The position numbers and the translations under genes were made by a program. Shown here piece after piece: positions 23,723 to 33,369 of a stretch of DNA of 57,706 nucleotides (positions within the stretch are counted from its first letter, which is position 1; every line of letters begins with the position of its first letter). Origin of the DNA: Planctomycetota bacterium (GTDB taxonomy: Bacteria; Planctomycetota; Phycisphaerae; Phycisphaerales; Phycisphaeraceae); assembly GCA_024279275.1 (NCBI GenBank), contig JAJRRS010000007.1, positions 1 to 57,706 on the forward strand. The letters run 5' to 3'. The notes under the pieces were generated by a model. The model saw only the letters and a program-made list of their open reading frames with translations. It had not been told where the DNA came from and did no database searches.

Positions 23723-23952
23723 TGGATAGCGGTCCTCAAGGCACAAAAATGAACGATCCGACCCCCACTGGCCAGAGTCAGTGAATAATACCTCAATCCC
23801 GGGCGGGGGACCAGAATTATGCAAGACTTGTGGTGTGGAAAGATTATGGGAGGGGGTTAGGGGGAATGGGCGGCGGGGGCGGGTGGGGGTTGTGTTTGCC
23901 AGCGGTGGGCGACACGCTAGAATGCCCCCGCTAAGCCATTACAGGCGGCAAA

Positions 23953-24027
23953 GGCCCCTTCGTCTAGTCTGGTCTAGGACACTAGGTTTTCATCCTAGTA
24001 ACACGGGTTCAAATCCCGTAGGGGTCA
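23953..24027 (+). tRNA. tRNA-Glu (anticodon UUC)
   Basis: Acceptor GGCCCCT/AGGGGTC with discriminator A, anticodon stem CTAGG/CCTAG around TTTTCAT (anticodon TTC), T-arm CGGGTTCAAATCCCG. CCA not encoded. Followed three bases later by a terminator. Confidence 0.97.
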
Positions 24028-24030
24028 TTT

Positions 24031-24053
24031 ACGGAGCTTCGGCTCCGTTTTTT
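24031..24053 (+). terminator. Terminator after tRNA-Glu
   Basis: ACGGAGC-TTCG-GCTCCGT stem with a UUCG tetraloop followed by TTTTTT. Confidence 0.93.
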
Positions 24054-24152
24054 TATGGGAAGATGTGATGGCGGGGAATCAGCCAAGGCTCTGGATTGCG
24101 TGGCGGCTGGTGGGCTGGGGTTGGGCGTTCTGAGGCAGAGAGTCGGTCGATG

Positions 24153-24536
24153 CTACAGGCGTCCCTGTTCGCGTAGGGCTTTGCGTTCGGCTTTGCCGGC
24201 GAGGCGTTCGGCGGCTGCTTTTTTAAGTGCATCCAGGCGGGCGAGCAGGTCTTTGACCGCCGCGATTTTTTCTTCGGGCAGGGGGTCGACGGCTTCCAGG
24301 CGAGAGAGCTTTGCGCCGACACGGGTTTCTTCTTCTTCGAGCTGAGTGATTTTCTCGGTCAGCTTGACCATATTCATGGTGTTGATTTTGGCGAGCGATG
24401 GGGAAGGTTCGCCTAAGAGCATCGGTGGCTCGACGGGTCCGCCGCGCCGGCCACGGGGTGGTCCGCCACCCCCGCCACGCTGGGGACGGTTTGAGCGGAA
24501 GGGTCGGTTCGAGCGGGGTGGTCGTCGGTTTTCCAT
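24153..24536 (-). CDS. Small RG-rich, coiled-coil protein of unknown function
   Basis: 127 aa from ATG 24536 (the frame is open to 24623 but the extra residues look like translated spacer). Residues 1-40 are Arg/Gly/Pro-rich with RSNRPFRSNRP and GGGGGPPRGRRGG, resembling RGG nucleic-acid-binding tails. Residues 50-127 form a charged heptad-like helix (KLTEKITQLEEEETRVGAKLSRLEA; shown here only as type). No family recognised. RNA binding is an inference from composition. Cytoplasmic. Confidence 0.6.
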   Translation of the reverse strand: MENRRPPRSNRPFRSNRPQRGGGGGPPRGRRGGPVEPPMLLGEPSPSLAKINTMNMVKLTEKITQLEEEETRVGAKLSRLEAVDPLPEEKIAAVKDLLARLDALKKAAAERLAGKAERKALREQGRL

Positions 24537-25077
24537 ATCGGGTCGGTTCTGGCAGGGGTGTCTGAAGGCGGCGTCGCGTGTCGGCCACAACGCGTATTGT
24601 GACGGATTGAACGTAAAGGGCAAGCGGAGAGAGAATAGATTTTAGGGTTATTTTATTTCAATGTCCTCTCTTCGCTACGGTCAGGGGCCATGTGGAGACA
24701 CGAAGAGGCCTGAACGAGGGGGGTGCTCAGGTGCATGCAAGGTCTAGCTTTATATACGTTTAGATGAGGCGTGGGCGGGATAAAAAAATGCAAAATGGGT
24801 ATGGATTGGGATTGCCAGGTGTGTGAGAGCATGTTATATTCGGGTCTGCACAGGCTCTTTCGGTGCTGAGGAAGTGATGGCCGGGAGTTGCTTGGGCACG
24901 GAGGGGACACCAGCTTTTCGGCGGGGTCCCAAATATCGTGAGTTCGTCGTTGAGAAAGGCGGCGGTTGGTCTGTTCGCTTGCTGCAAGTTGTTTGCAGTG
25001 GGCGGTTGATATTGTGTTTATGCGGTCAGTGGACCGCTTGTTTCGGGACAGGTAACTCTAATTAGGAGTGGAGAGAA
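24537..25077. other. 540-base intergenic region upstream of the PEP-CTERM genes
   Basis: No gene recognised; short frames on both strands lack coding character. Just before the first PEP-CTERM gene, GCGGTCAGTGGACCGC (25021-25036) is a perfect hairpin, 42 bases upstream of the ATG, and could be a regulatory site or 5' UTR stem. Confidence 0.5.
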
Positions 25078-25851
25078 ATGATGAAAAGTACACGGAAGTT
25101 TGTTGTCGTCGCAGCGGGAAGCCTGGCAGTCTTTGCCATGGTGTCCTCGGCCCAGGCGGTCACGCAGGTAGACCAGAACGTGACCCCGGATGTGATCTTC
25201 GGCAGCGGCAACGCCAACGGCAGTTTCACGACAGACCGCGCTAACGGCGTCGAACTGGCCCTCCGCGGCAAGCTGCGACACAACGCGACGGGTTTTCCCG
25301 AAAACACCTTCAACAGCAACAGTGACGGCACCTATACCTTCCAGGCCGGTGTCGCGCCGACGCAGGCATCCCCCACGGCCGAGTGGTCTTTCGAGTGGTC
25401 CATCAACAGCAATTTTGATGGCAGTGGCGTTAACCTTGATGCTTTAACGTATGTCATGGGCATCGACACCGACCCCGGTGCCGGCACCGCGTTCCTGACG
25501 TTTGATCCCATCAACGTGGTCAGCCCTGATTTCTGGGATCATTCCATCGGCGATAACAGCACGACCGATGCGACGGACAGCGTTGCGGGGAAGGACGGCG
25601 TTCCAGGTGACTTCGCCACCTACTCAGCGCTGATCGCCAACAACAACGTCGCGCAGAACTCATGGAAGCCCCATTGGTTCATCGGCGGCTTCGACCCGAC
25701 AGTAACGGGCACCTACGACTTCTACATCACCGCATCGAACGGAGCCGGTGAACTCGCCCGCGTCGATGCGCAGATCATCGTCGTTCCCGAGCCGGCGAGC
25801 CTGGCGCTGCTGGGCCTGGGTGGGTTGGCGATGCTGCGGCGTCGTGCGTAA
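25078..25851 (+). CDS. PEP-CTERM secreted protein 1
   Basis: 257 aa, start ATG with GGAGAG upstream. Signal peptide with cleavage after AQA (about residue 25). The body is a beta-rich, Asn/Asp/Thr-rich domain I do not recognise. The last 22 residues form a classical PEP-CTERM signal: VPEPASLAL, hydrophobic LLGLGGLAML and RRRA, which directs sorting through the exosortase/EpsH system and is removed on export. Codon choice is much richer in C than in most neighbours, often a sign of high expression. Its 3' end and terminator are duplicated in the next gene. Confidence 0.9.
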   Translation: MMKSTRKFVVVAAGSLAVFAMVSSAQAVTQVDQNVTPDVIFGSGNANGSFTTDRANGVELALRGKLRHNATGFPENTFNSNSDGTYTFQAGVAPTQASPTAEWSFEWSINSNFDGSGVNLDALTYVMGIDTDPGAGTAFLTFDPINVVSPDFWDHSIGDNSTTDATDSVAGKDGVPGDFATYSALIANNNVAQNSWKPHWFIGGFDPTVTGTYDFYITASNGAGELARVDAQIIVVPEPASLALLGLGGLAMLRRRA

Positions 25852-25868
25852 ATAAAACGTAACTGGTC

Positions 25869-25904
25869 GTATCACGGGTGGATAGCCCGTGATACGGCGG
25901 TTTT
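25869..25904 (+). terminator. Terminator after PEP-CTERM gene 1
   Basis: GTATCACGGG / CCCGTGATAC stem, seven-base loop, then GGCGGTTTT. Nearly identical to the terminator at 26883-26917. Confidence 0.75.
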
Positions 25905-26070
25905 AAGTGACTTTGGGGTGTGTAAGACCGGGGGATTGAGTAAGCGGATTCAATCCCGCATCACTGTGCTTGGTCCGAAATAGATATGCAGGACAGGTGC
26001 AACAATAATCCTGCCCAAACAGGGCAATAGTGGGGGTGCCGGCCCAATCCGGCGGAGAAAGATTTTTGCA

Positions 26071-26865
26071 ATGAACTATAAGATTTCAAGCGTTACGATG
26101 TGTGCGGCGGTGTTGTGTCTTAGCGGGGTTGCCCAGGCGGGATTTGATTCTTTTGTGATCCGCGAAAGCGGAGGCAATGCGCCTGGTATTCTGCCTAACA
26201 ATGTTTATGTCCCCGGGGCCACGGAGTTTGTTATCAGTGCTGGCGGGATGAAGGCCGCATTAGGATCTAACGACATTAACGGGATCACCATCGCGGACAT
26301 CACGCAACTGGGTATCACACGTCACGACGACACGACTCGTTTTACGGCCGGATCGGGGCCTGCGGTTGCACCTTACTTTAACCTCTGGGTGACCGATGGT
26401 GTCGGTAACTACGCGGTGATTGCTAATGAGCCTTCTAATGGTGCGTTCCAGGCCTTGTTTACCTCGAACATTGATGGCAGCAAAACGTATGATCTGGATT
26501 ACGGTGACCTGTCCAATAAGGTGGCCAAGGTTTTTGAGACGCCGGGTTGGAATACTGGCACATCCTGGGTGCATGCGCTGTTTGGCGCGGGCCCGTTGAC
26601 CTTTGCGGATGTGGCCACACTTGAGATATCGCCTCCCCCGGCGAGCTATATCCAGAACGCGGCGAATGGCGTGGGTTCGGGTGCACCGGATATCCTGGGC
26701 ACCGAAGTCGCCTATGGGTTTAACTGGGTCTTCGGCGACACGCTGAGCAACTATGTCTCAGGTGCGGAAGGTTACGTCGTCTCCGACTTCGCAGCCGTCC
26801 CCGAGCCTGCGAGCCTGGCGCTGCTGGGCCTGGGTGGGTTGGCGATGCTGCGGCGTCGTGCGTAA
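26071..26865 (+). CDS. PEP-CTERM secreted protein 2
   Basis: 264 aa. Signal peptide ending AQA (about residue 23). The body (about 210 residues) is rich in Gly, Asn, Asp and Thr without a recognised domain and differs from protein 1. The C-terminal VPEPASLALLGLGGLAML plus RRRA is identical to that of protein 1 at protein level and over 57 bases at DNA level. GGCGGAGAAAG lies upstream of the ATG. The 205-base leader contains the inverted repeat GGGATTGA / TCAATCCC (25932-25957). Confidence 0.9.
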   Translation: MNYKISSVTMCAAVLCLSGVAQAGFDSFVIRESGGNAPGILPNNVYVPGATEFVISAGGMKAALGSNDINGITIADITQLGITRHDDTTRFTAGSGPAVAPYFNLWVTDGVGNYAVIANEPSNGAFQALFTSNIDGSKTYDLDYGDLSNKVAKVFETPGWNTGTSWVHALFGAGPLTFADVATLEISPPPASYIQNAANGVGSGAPDILGTEVAYGFNWVFGDTLSNYVSGAEGYVVSDFAAVPEPASLALLGLGGLAMLRRRA

Positions 26866-26882
26866 GCAAAGAAACACCGGTC

Positions 26883-26917
26883 GTATCACGGGTGGATCGC
26901 CCGTGATATGGCTATTT
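26883..26917 (+). terminator. Terminator after PEP-CTERM gene 2
   Basis: TATCACGGG / CCCGTGATA stem, loop TGGATCG, then TGGCTATTTTT; a close copy of the terminator of the preceding gene. Confidence 0.8.
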
Positions 26918-27030
26918 TTCTCTGTGTTGGGGCGGGCATGTTTCCCCGGCCTTGGCTATACATGCATGTGGTATGCTTAATGAATCTGTAAGATGTTGTT
27001 AGGGATTCTGACAAGAAGAGGTACAAGGTC

Positions 27031-28566
27031 ATGCTAGCGACGTTCGGCTTTACCGATCGTTTCTCCGCGGGTCGTATCGGTTTGGCGTTCCAATGTCAGG
27101 TGTTCGCCGTTCTGATCGCTTTGGTCGTCGCGGCACCCCCGATGGCGTTCGGCCAATCGTTCTCGCTGTCAAGGACTTTCGACGACCCGACGGTTACAAG
27201 TGCCGACGTGTTCGGTTTCTCCGTCGCCCTTGACGGCGGCCTTGTACTCATCGGGACGCCCAACGACGACACCAACGGGACCAACGTCGGTCAAGCTTAC
27301 TTGTTTGAAGCCGCCACTGGCAATCTTCTACAGACCTTCAACGACCCGGTGGCCACAGGCTTCGACAATTTTGGCATCTCCGTTGCCCTTGATGGTGATC
27401 TTGCGCTCATTGGGGCATACCTCGACGACACCAACGGGACGAACATCGGCCAGGCGCATTTGTTTAACGTGACAACGGGCGAACTGCTACGGACCTTCGA
27501 CGACCCGACGCCCACAGGCAGGGACAATTTCGGCGTCTCCGTTGCTCTCAATGGAGGCCTTGTGCTCATCGGGGCTCCATTCGACGATACCAACGGGACC
27601 GATGCTGGCCAGGTGTACCTGTTCGACGCCGCCACGGGCAGTTTACTTCAGACCTTCGACGACCCGACGCCCAAGAGCAGTATGTTCGGTGACTTTTTCG
27701 GTTCCACTGTCGCCCTTGACGGCGGCCTTGTACTCATCGGGGCAAGCGGAGACAGTACCCACGGGATCGGCGTCGGTCAGGCGCATCTGTTCGACGCATT
27801 CACCGGAGACCTGTTGCGAACCTTCGACGAACCGACGGCGTACGGGACTCGTGAAGGTTTCGGATCCTCCGTTGCCCTTGATGGAGGCTTGGCACTTATT
27901 GGGGCTCGTACTGACAGCACTTTGGGTACAGGGCGCGGGCAGGCACATCTGTTCGACGTGTCCAATGGCGACTTGCTGTGGACCTTCAACGATCCAACGG
28001 GTTTGTTGTCTGGGCAGGATAATTTCGGTGCCTCTGTTGCCCTTGATGGTGGCCTAGCGCTGATCGGGGCACCCTTTACCCGTGTTGGAGGGATAGGCGT
28101 TGTTGGTCAGGCACACCTGTTCGACGTGGTTACGGGCGACCTGCTGCAGACATTCGATGACCCGACGCCCACGAGCAGCGGGGGGTTGGGTGACAATTTC
28201 GGCGACTCTGTGGCCCTTGACGGCGGTAACGTGCTCATCGGGGCACCCTTCGATAATACCAACGGAGACAACGTCGGCCAGGCGCACCTGTTTGCCATCT
28301 TGAATGGTGACCTTGATGGTGACGGTTTCGTCGGCATTAACGACCTCAACGTCATCCTGGGTGCCTGGAATCAAGTCGTCCCGCCGGGCAACCCGCTGGC
28401 AGACCCCTCGGGTGACGGGTTCGTTGGCATTGAGGATCTGAACACGGTTTTGGGGAACTGGAACGCTGGCACACCGCCGGTTGAGAATGCGAACATGCCC
28501 GAGCCAGGTACATCGATACTGCTGATGGCCGCCATACTTGGCTTAATACATCGAAGGCGGACATGA
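27031..28566 (+). CDS. PEP-CTERM protein with FG-GAP-like beta-propeller repeats and a dockerin-like domain
   Basis: 511 aa. Signal peptide to about residue 41 (AFGQ). Residues 45-425 hold seven or eight repeats of about 52 residues, each with FG.SVALDGGL.LIGAP.DDTNGT..GQAHLFD and TG.LL.TFDDP, the FG-GAP/integrin-alpha type that builds a propeller. Residues 428-480 contain two calcium-binding loops, DLDGDGFVGINDLN and PSGDGFVGIEDLN, as in type I dockerins. The C-terminus MPEPGTSILLMAAILGL plus RRRT is a PEP-CTERM signal of a different subtype from the two genes before it. Likely a surface protein binding other extracellular components. The stop lies 9 bases from the convergent uvrB stop. Confidence 0.88.
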   Translation: MLATFGFTDRFSAGRIGLAFQCQVFAVLIALVVAAPPMAFGQSFSLSRTFDDPTVTSADVFGFSVALDGGLVLIGTPNDDTNGTNVGQAYLFEAATGNLLQTFNDPVATGFDNFGISVALDGDLALIGAYLDDTNGTNIGQAHLFNVTTGELLRTFDDPTPTGRDNFGVSVALNGGLVLIGAPFDDTNGTDAGQVYLFDAATGSLLQTFDDPTPKSSMFGDFFGSTVALDGGLVLIGASGDSTHGIGVGQAHLFDAFTGDLLRTFDEPTAYGTREGFGSSVALDGGLALIGARTDSTLGTGRGQAHLFDVSNGDLLWTFNDPTGLLSGQDNFGASVALDGGLALIGAPFTRVGGIGVVGQAHLFDVVTGDLLQTFDDPTPTSSGGLGDNFGDSVALDGGNVLIGAPFDNTNGDNVGQAHLFAILNGDLDGDGFVGINDLNVILGAWNQVVPPGNPLADPSGDGFVGIEDLNTVLGNWNAGTPPVENANMPEPGTSILLMAAILGLIHRRRT

Positions 28567-28575
28567 CAGAAACCT

Positions 28576-30666
28576 TTATGCCGGCTTGTGCCTCTTTTTT
28601 TTCTTGATGACCTTGGTCCCGGGGGTGCCGGGTTTGGGTTTTCGGGGGCGGGATGAGGTGGCTTTGATTTTGCCGAGGGTGGGGGTGGCTTTGATTTCCT
28701 TGATCTTGTCGCGGAGGTGGGCGGCTTTCTCGAACTCGAGCGCCTCGGCTGCTTCGAGCATTTGTTTTTCGTATTCGCAAATCAGCTCGGCGAGGTCGTA
28801 TTCTTTTACGCCGTCGGGGCCTTCGCCTGCGAGGGCTTCTCGGGCTGTTTTGCGGGCACGCAGTTCAAGTTCCAGGCCCATGCGGATGGCTTTTTTGACG
28901 GTTTGGGGTTCGATGTTGTGTTTGTCGTTGTAGGCGAGTTGTATGTCGCGTCGGCGGTTGGTTTCTTCGATGGCGGTTTGCATGGCGGGGCTGACTGTGT
29001 CGCCGTAGAGGATGACGGTGGCGTTGACGTTGCGTGCGGCTCGGCCGATCTGTTGGATCAGGCTGGTGGCGCTGCGAAGGAAGCCGGTTTTGTCGGCGTC
29101 CATGATGGCGACCAGCGAGACTTCGGGGAGGTCGAGTCCTTCACGCAGGAGGTTGACGCCGACGAGTACGTCGAACTGGCCTTCGCGCAGCTCGCGGAGG
29201 ATCTGCACGCGGTCGAGGGTTTCGATGTCGCTGTGGAGGTATCGACAGCTAATGCCCTCGGCGGTGAGGTAGCTGGCGAGGTCTTCGGCGAGGCGTTTGG
29301 TGAGCGTGGTGACGAGCGTGCGTTCCCCGGCGGCGGCGCGTTCTCTAGCACGGATCAGTAGGTCGGGGACCTGGCCTTGCGCGGGGATGACTTCGATAAC
29401 GGGGTCGATCAGCCCGGTGGGTCGGATGATTTGTTCGACGACTTCGCCTTGGCATTTTTCCAGCTCGTACTTGCCGGGGGTCGCGGAGACGAAGACGACC
29501 TGGGGCCAGAGTTCCTCGATCTCCTCGAATTTAAGCGGGCGGTTATCGAGTGCGGAGGGGAGGCGGAAGCCGAAGTTGACGAGGGTTTCTTTGCGTTTCT
29601 TGTCGCCGTGGTACATGGCCCCGATTTGGGGGATGGTGACGTGGCTCTCGTCGATGATCAGGAGCCAGTCGTCTTTGGGGAAGTAGTCAAAGAGGCAGAA
29701 GGGACGCGACCCGGCGGGGCGGTCGTCGAAGAAGCGTGAGTAGTTCTCGACGCCGGAGCAGTAGCCGACCTCCTGGATCATTTCCAGGTCGTACTTGGTG
29801 CGTGCTTCGAGGCGTTGGGCTTCCAGGAGTTTGCCCTGGCTGCGTAGGTGCATGAGTTGAGTGGCGAGTTCGTCTTTGATGCCAGCGACGGCGGATTCGA
29901 GGCGGTCTTCGGGCATGACGTAGTGGACGGCGGGGAAGACCATGAGTTCATCTTCATCGGCAAGGAGTTCGCCGGTGAGCGGGTCGATGAATTGCAGGCC
30001 TTCGATTTCGTCGCCGAAGAGTTCGACGCGGTAGGCGAATTCTTCTGCTGCGGGGTGCAGTTCGATGACGTCGCCTCGGACGCGGAAGCTGCCGCGCTTC
30101 AGTTCGTAGTCGTTGCGTGTGTATTGCAGGTCGGTGAGGGTTCGGAGGAAGTCCTGTCGATCGATTTCTTCGCCTTTGCGCAGTGTCAGGACGGCTGCTT
30201 TGTATTCGTTGGGTGAGCCGAGGCCGAAGATGGCGGAGACACTGGCGACGATGACGACATCCCGGCGGCTGACCAGGTGGGTCGTCGCGGCAAGACGGAG
30301 CCTATCCAGGTCGTCATTGCGCGAGGCGTCTTTCTCGATGTAGATGTCGCGTTGGGGGATGTAGGCCTCGGGCTGATAGTAGTCGTAGTAGCTGACGAAG
30401 TAGCTGACGGCGTTGTCGGGGTAAAGATCCTTGAACTCTTCATAGAGCTGGGCGGCGAGGGTTTTGTTGTGGCTGATGACGAGGGTGGGCTTGTTGACGC
30501 GTGCGATGGTGTTGGCCATCGTGAAGGTCTTGCCCGTGCCGGTGGCGCCCAAGAGGGTCTGGTAGCGTTGGCCGGCCATGATGGCGTCGGTGAGTTGGTC
30601 GATCGCCTGAGGCTGATCGCCCTTGGGTGTGAAGTCGCTGACGAGTTGGAATCTTTGTTCGGGCAT
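28576..30666 (-). CDS. uvrB: Excinuclease ABC subunit B
   Basis: 696 aa. Damage-recognition helicase of nucleotide excision repair. Walker [16 protein letters not shown] at about residues 38-52, the beta-hairpin [21 protein letters not shown] region (about 92-112), helicase motifs [32 protein letters not shown], and QQIGRAARN, and the C-terminal UVR motif [18 protein letters not shown] that contacts UvrC. Normal length plus a short Lys/Pro-rich tail (about 35 residues) beyond the UVR motif. No uvrA or uvrC nearby. Confidence 0.98.
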   Translation of the reverse strand: MPEQRFQLVSDFTPKGDQPQAIDQLTDAIMAGQRYQTLLGATGTGKTFTMANTIARVNKPTLVISHNKTLAAQLYEEFKDLYPDNAVSYFVSYYDYYQPEAYIPQRDIYIEKDASRNDDLDRLRLAATTHLVSRRDVVIVASVSAIFGLGSPNEYKAAVLTLRKGEEIDRQDFLRTLTDLQYTRNDYELKRGSFRVRGDVIELHPAAEEFAYRVELFGDEIEGLQFIDPLTGELLADEDELMVFPAVHYVMPEDRLESAVAGIKDELATQLMHLRSQGKLLEAQRLEARTKYDLEMIQEVGYCSGVENYSRFFDDRPAGSRPFCLFDYFPKDDWLLIIDESHVTIPQIGAMYHGDKKRKETLVNFGFRLPSALDNRPLKFEEIEELWPQVVFVSATPGKYELEKCQGEVVEQIIRPTGLIDPVIEVIPAQGQVPDLLIRARERAAAGERTLVTTLTKRLAEDLASYLTAEGISCRYLHSDIETLDRVQILRELREGQFDVLVGVNLLREGLDLPEVSLVAIMDADKTGFLRSATSLIQQIGRAARNVNATVILYGDTVSPAMQTAIEETNRRRDIQLAYNDKHNIEPQTVKKAIRMGLELELRARKTAREALAGEGPDGVKEYDLAELICEYEKQMLEAAEALEFEKAAHLRDKIKEIKATPTLGKIKATSSRPRKPKPGTPGTKVIKKKKRHKPA

Positions 30667-30791
30667 GATGGTTTGGGGGTATTGTAGGGGCGGATAAACG
30701 GGGGTGTTGGGGGGGCGAATAATTTATGGGTTTGGTGGGTTGTTACCTTTATCGAGCGGGTGGTCGATCGGGGCGGCAGGGTTTGGACTTT

Positions 30792-32528
30792 ATGGAACAG
30801 GCAACCTCTGTGATACAGGATCAGGTTCGAGGCGCACCGGATCGGATGGTCTGGCTGCGGTGGGCGTCGGTGATGGGGTTGGTGGCGGGGGTGTTGTTAT
30901 TGATGAGTGTGCTGCCGATGCGGGAGGTCGGCGAACGGTTGGGGGGCTGGGTGGAGGATATGGGTGTGTGGGGGCCGATGGTATTTGTGGGGATTTATAT
31001 TGTGGCGACGGTGCTGATGATCCCGGGTTCGACGTTGACGCTGGTGGCGGGGGCGGTGTTTGGGCTATGGATCGGGACTGCGGTGGTGTCGCTGGGTTCG
31101 ACGATGGGCGTGGCGATGACATTTTTGATCGGGCGATACCTGGCACGGGATCGTGTTGCCGGGATGGTGAAAGCGTACCCGTTATTTCGTGCGGTGGATG
31201 GGGCGTTGGGCCAGGGTGGGTGGAAGGTTGTCGCGTTGCTTCGGCTAAGCCCGGTGGTTCCGTTTAACGTGCAGAATTATCTTTATGGTTTGACGTCGAT
31301 TCGTTTCTGGCCGACGGTGTTGGCGAGTTGGGTTGCGATGTTGCCGGGGACGTTTATGTATGTGTATGTGGGTTACGCGGGGCGGGAGGTGGCGGGTGCG
31401 GTGCAAGGCGGTGGGACGGGGAGCGTTGGGAAGTCTGTTCTGATGGGGGTTGGATTGCTCGCGACGGTTGTCGTCACCGTTTATGTGACACGCCTGTCGG
31501 CCCGTGCTGTCAGGTCATACACTGAATCACCTGAACTTATCGAGGAGTCGGATATGACTAAGCATACACATGGGCGAAAGAAACGTGTTGGTAAGTGGGG
31601 CGTGATTGCCATGGCGGGTGTTGCTGTCGTGGTGCTCGGTGCGGGCGCTTACGCTCGGATGAATCCGCAATGTATCCAGGGGTTTTTGGCCTGTCTGGCA
31701 GGCCCGCCAGCGGTGACGTTGGCCGAGGTGTACGACGACCCGGCCCCGGACGAGGCGGAGGTCTTCGATCATGGTGTTTTCGATGCGCTGTTAAGCAAGC
31801 ACGTCGATGCGGATGGCTGGGTGGATTACAAGGCGCTGGCTGATGATCCGGTATCGCTGGACGCCTACATCGCTTCGCTGGCGGAGGCCCCGTTTGATCG
31901 GTTCGGGCGCGATGAGAAGTTGGCTTACCTGATCAATGCGTATAACGCATTTACGTTGAGGTTGATACTGGATTATTACCCGGTGAAGAGCATCAAGGAC
32001 ATCCCCTCGGCGAAACGGTGGGACGCGGTGCGTTGGGCACTGCCAGCGGGTGTTGACGGTGGGGCTGGGGATGAGGCTGGGGATGAGGCCGGGGGTCAGG
32101 CCGGGGATCAGGCCGGGGGTCAGGCCGGGGGGCTGTATAGCCTCAATCAGATCGAACATAAGTTGATCCGCCCGAAGTTTAAGGAGCCGAGGGTTCACTT
32201 CGCACTGGTTTGTGCGGCGTATAGTTGTCCGAAGCTGCGCAACGAGGCGTACACGGGGGATCGGATTGAAGAACAGTTGCGGGATCAGATGGCCTACGCA
32301 CACAGCCACGGCCGATGGTTCCGCTTCGATCAGGCGAAGACCACGGTCTATCTGACGCCTCTGTATAAATGGTATGGCGGTGACTTCGAGGCGGTGGCGG
32401 ACAGCGTGTTAGACTATGTCGCGGGTCAGGCCCCGGCTGTGCGTAAGGCGATTGATTCGGGAAGTGAGCCGAAGGTTCGATGGCTGGATTACGATTGGAA
32501 ACTCAATGATGTGCACAACGCACCGTGA
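30792..32528 (+). CDS. TVP38/TMEM64-type membrane protein fused to DUF547 domain
   Basis: 578 aa from ATG 30792 (frame open to ATG 30726). Residues about 18-250: integral membrane VTT (TVP38/DedA-like) region with MIPGSTLTLVAGAVFG and LLRLSPVVPFNVQNYLYGLT. Residues about 280-310: another TM helix. Residues about 335-570: DUF547 with EKLAYLINAYNAFTLRL and HFALVCAAYSCPKLR. A 12-bp tandem repeat at 32060-32132 inserts AGDEAGGQAGDQ-type residues in DUF547. An internal ATG (31554) has a perfect GAGGAG six bases upstream, so the DUF547 half may also be made alone. Functions of both domains are poorly known; VTT proteins are linked to lipid transport. Confidence 0.83.
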   Translation: MEQATSVIQDQVRGAPDRMVWLRWASVMGLVAGVLLLMSVLPMREVGERLGGWVEDMGVWGPMVFVGIYIVATVLMIPGSTLTLVAGAVFGLWIGTAVVSLGSTMGVAMTFLIGRYLARDRVAGMVKAYPLFRAVDGALGQGGWKVVALLRLSPVVPFNVQNYLYGLTSIRFWPTVLASWVAMLPGTFMYVYVGYAGREVAGAVQGGGTGSVGKSVLMGVGLLATVVVTVYVTRLSARAVRSYTESPELIEESDMTKHTHGRKKRVGKWGVIAMAGVAVVVLGAGAYARMNPQCIQGFLACLAGPPAVTLAEVYDDPAPDEAEVFDHGVFDALLSKHVDADGWVDYKALADDPVSLDAYIASLAEAPFDRFGRDEKLAYLINAYNAFTLRLILDYYPVKSIKDIPSAKRWDAVRWALPAGVDGGAGDEAGDEAGGQAGDQAGGQAGGLYSLNQIEHKLIRPKFKEPRVHFALVCAAYSCPKLRNEAYTGDRIEEQLRDQMAYAHSHGRWFRFDQAKTTVYLTPLYKWYGGDFEAVADSVLDYVAGQAPAVRKAIDSGSEPKVRWLDYDWKLNDVHNAP

Positions 32529-33369
32529 GGCTGAGCCGGGGGCACCGGGGGGGGCACCGGGGGTGCCGGGGGTACCGGGGGTGGCGAGTCTGTCGGTGAT
32601 TGTGCCGACGCTCAATGAGGCGGGTGTGATTGGTGAGACGCTCGGTGCGTTGAAGGCTTGTGGTGTGGGATGTCGGCTTGAGTTAATCGTTGCGGATGGT
32701 GGTAGCGAGGATGCTACACGAGAGATCGCGCGGTCGATGGGTGCGGTGGTCGTAGTCAGTGAGCCGGGGCGGGGGCGGCAGATGAATGCGGGGGCTGCGG
32801 TGGCGCGTGGTGACGTGTTGTTGTTTATGCATGCGGACACGCTGGTGCCCCCGGAATATCCAGAGCATATCCGAGGGGTGCTTGCGCAGCCGGGCGTGGT
32901 GGCGGGGGCGTTTAAGTTACACATTGATGCACCGAACCGGTTGCTACGTTTGATTGAATGGTTTGTGAATCTGCGTAGCCGATGGCTCTCGTTGCCGTAT
33001 GGGGATCAGGGATTGTTCATGCGTGCCGACACGTTCCGTAGTCTTGGGGGCTATGCGGATATGCCGGCGATGGAAGATTACGAACTGGTGCGCCGCCTCG
33101 CCAAGCTGGGTCGTGTACGGCTGGCTGGGGCAAGCGTGAAGACGTCGGCGAGGCGTTGGCTGGGTCAGGGGATTATTTGTGCGACGATGGTGAACCAGGC
33201 GTGTATCATCGGGTATTACCTGGGGGTGAAGCCTTGCCGACTGGCGGCGTGGCGGGACGGGCGGTGTACTGATGCCAGAGACATAAACAAGCGGGGCCAA
33301 GATGCGGATAGCACTCACGGGCGCGGGGGGGATGATCGGCAAGGCGCTGCGGGCGCGGCTGGCCGATGA
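32506..33369 (+). CDS. Family 2 glycosyltransferase (TIGR04283-like)
   Basis: 287 aa. GT-A fold: SLSVIVPTLNEAGVIGETL, IVADGGSEDAT, RGRQMNAGAAVARGDVLLFMHADT (shown as key motifs), and PYGDQGLFMR. These match the TIGR04283 group that is named for arsenosugar clusters, but no other arsenosugar gene is seen. The start is uncertain: ATG 32506 overlaps the DUF547 gene and gives a Gly/Pro repeat leader (32534-32582); GTG 32581 starts right at the conserved domain. The last 22 codons overlap the next gene and look non-conserved (DARDINKRGQDADSTHGRGG). Confidence 0.84.
   Translation: MMCTTHREAEPGAPGGAPGVPGVPGVASLSVIVPTLNEAGVIGETLGALKACGVGCRLELIVADGGSEDATREIARSMGAVVVVSEPGRGRQMNAGAAVARGDVLLFMHADTLVPPEYPEHIRGVLAQPGVVAGAFKLHIDAPNRLLRLIEWFVNLRSRWLSLPYGDQGLFMRADTFRSLGGYADMPAMEDYELVRRLAKLGRVRLAGASVKTSARRWLGQGIICATMVNQACIIGYYLGVKPCRLAAWRDGRCTDARDINKRGQDADSTHGRGGDDRQGAAGAAGR

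Noticed and set aside
23781-24068. 95-codon plus-strand frame spanning tRNA-Glu
   Set aside because: It reads through the tRNA and its terminator, so it cannot be a real gene.
32506-33369. Arsenosugar biosynthesis cluster
   Set aside because: The glycosyltransferase resembles the TIGR04283 group, but no ArsM, ArsS radical SAM or related gene is present, so the pathway name was not applied.
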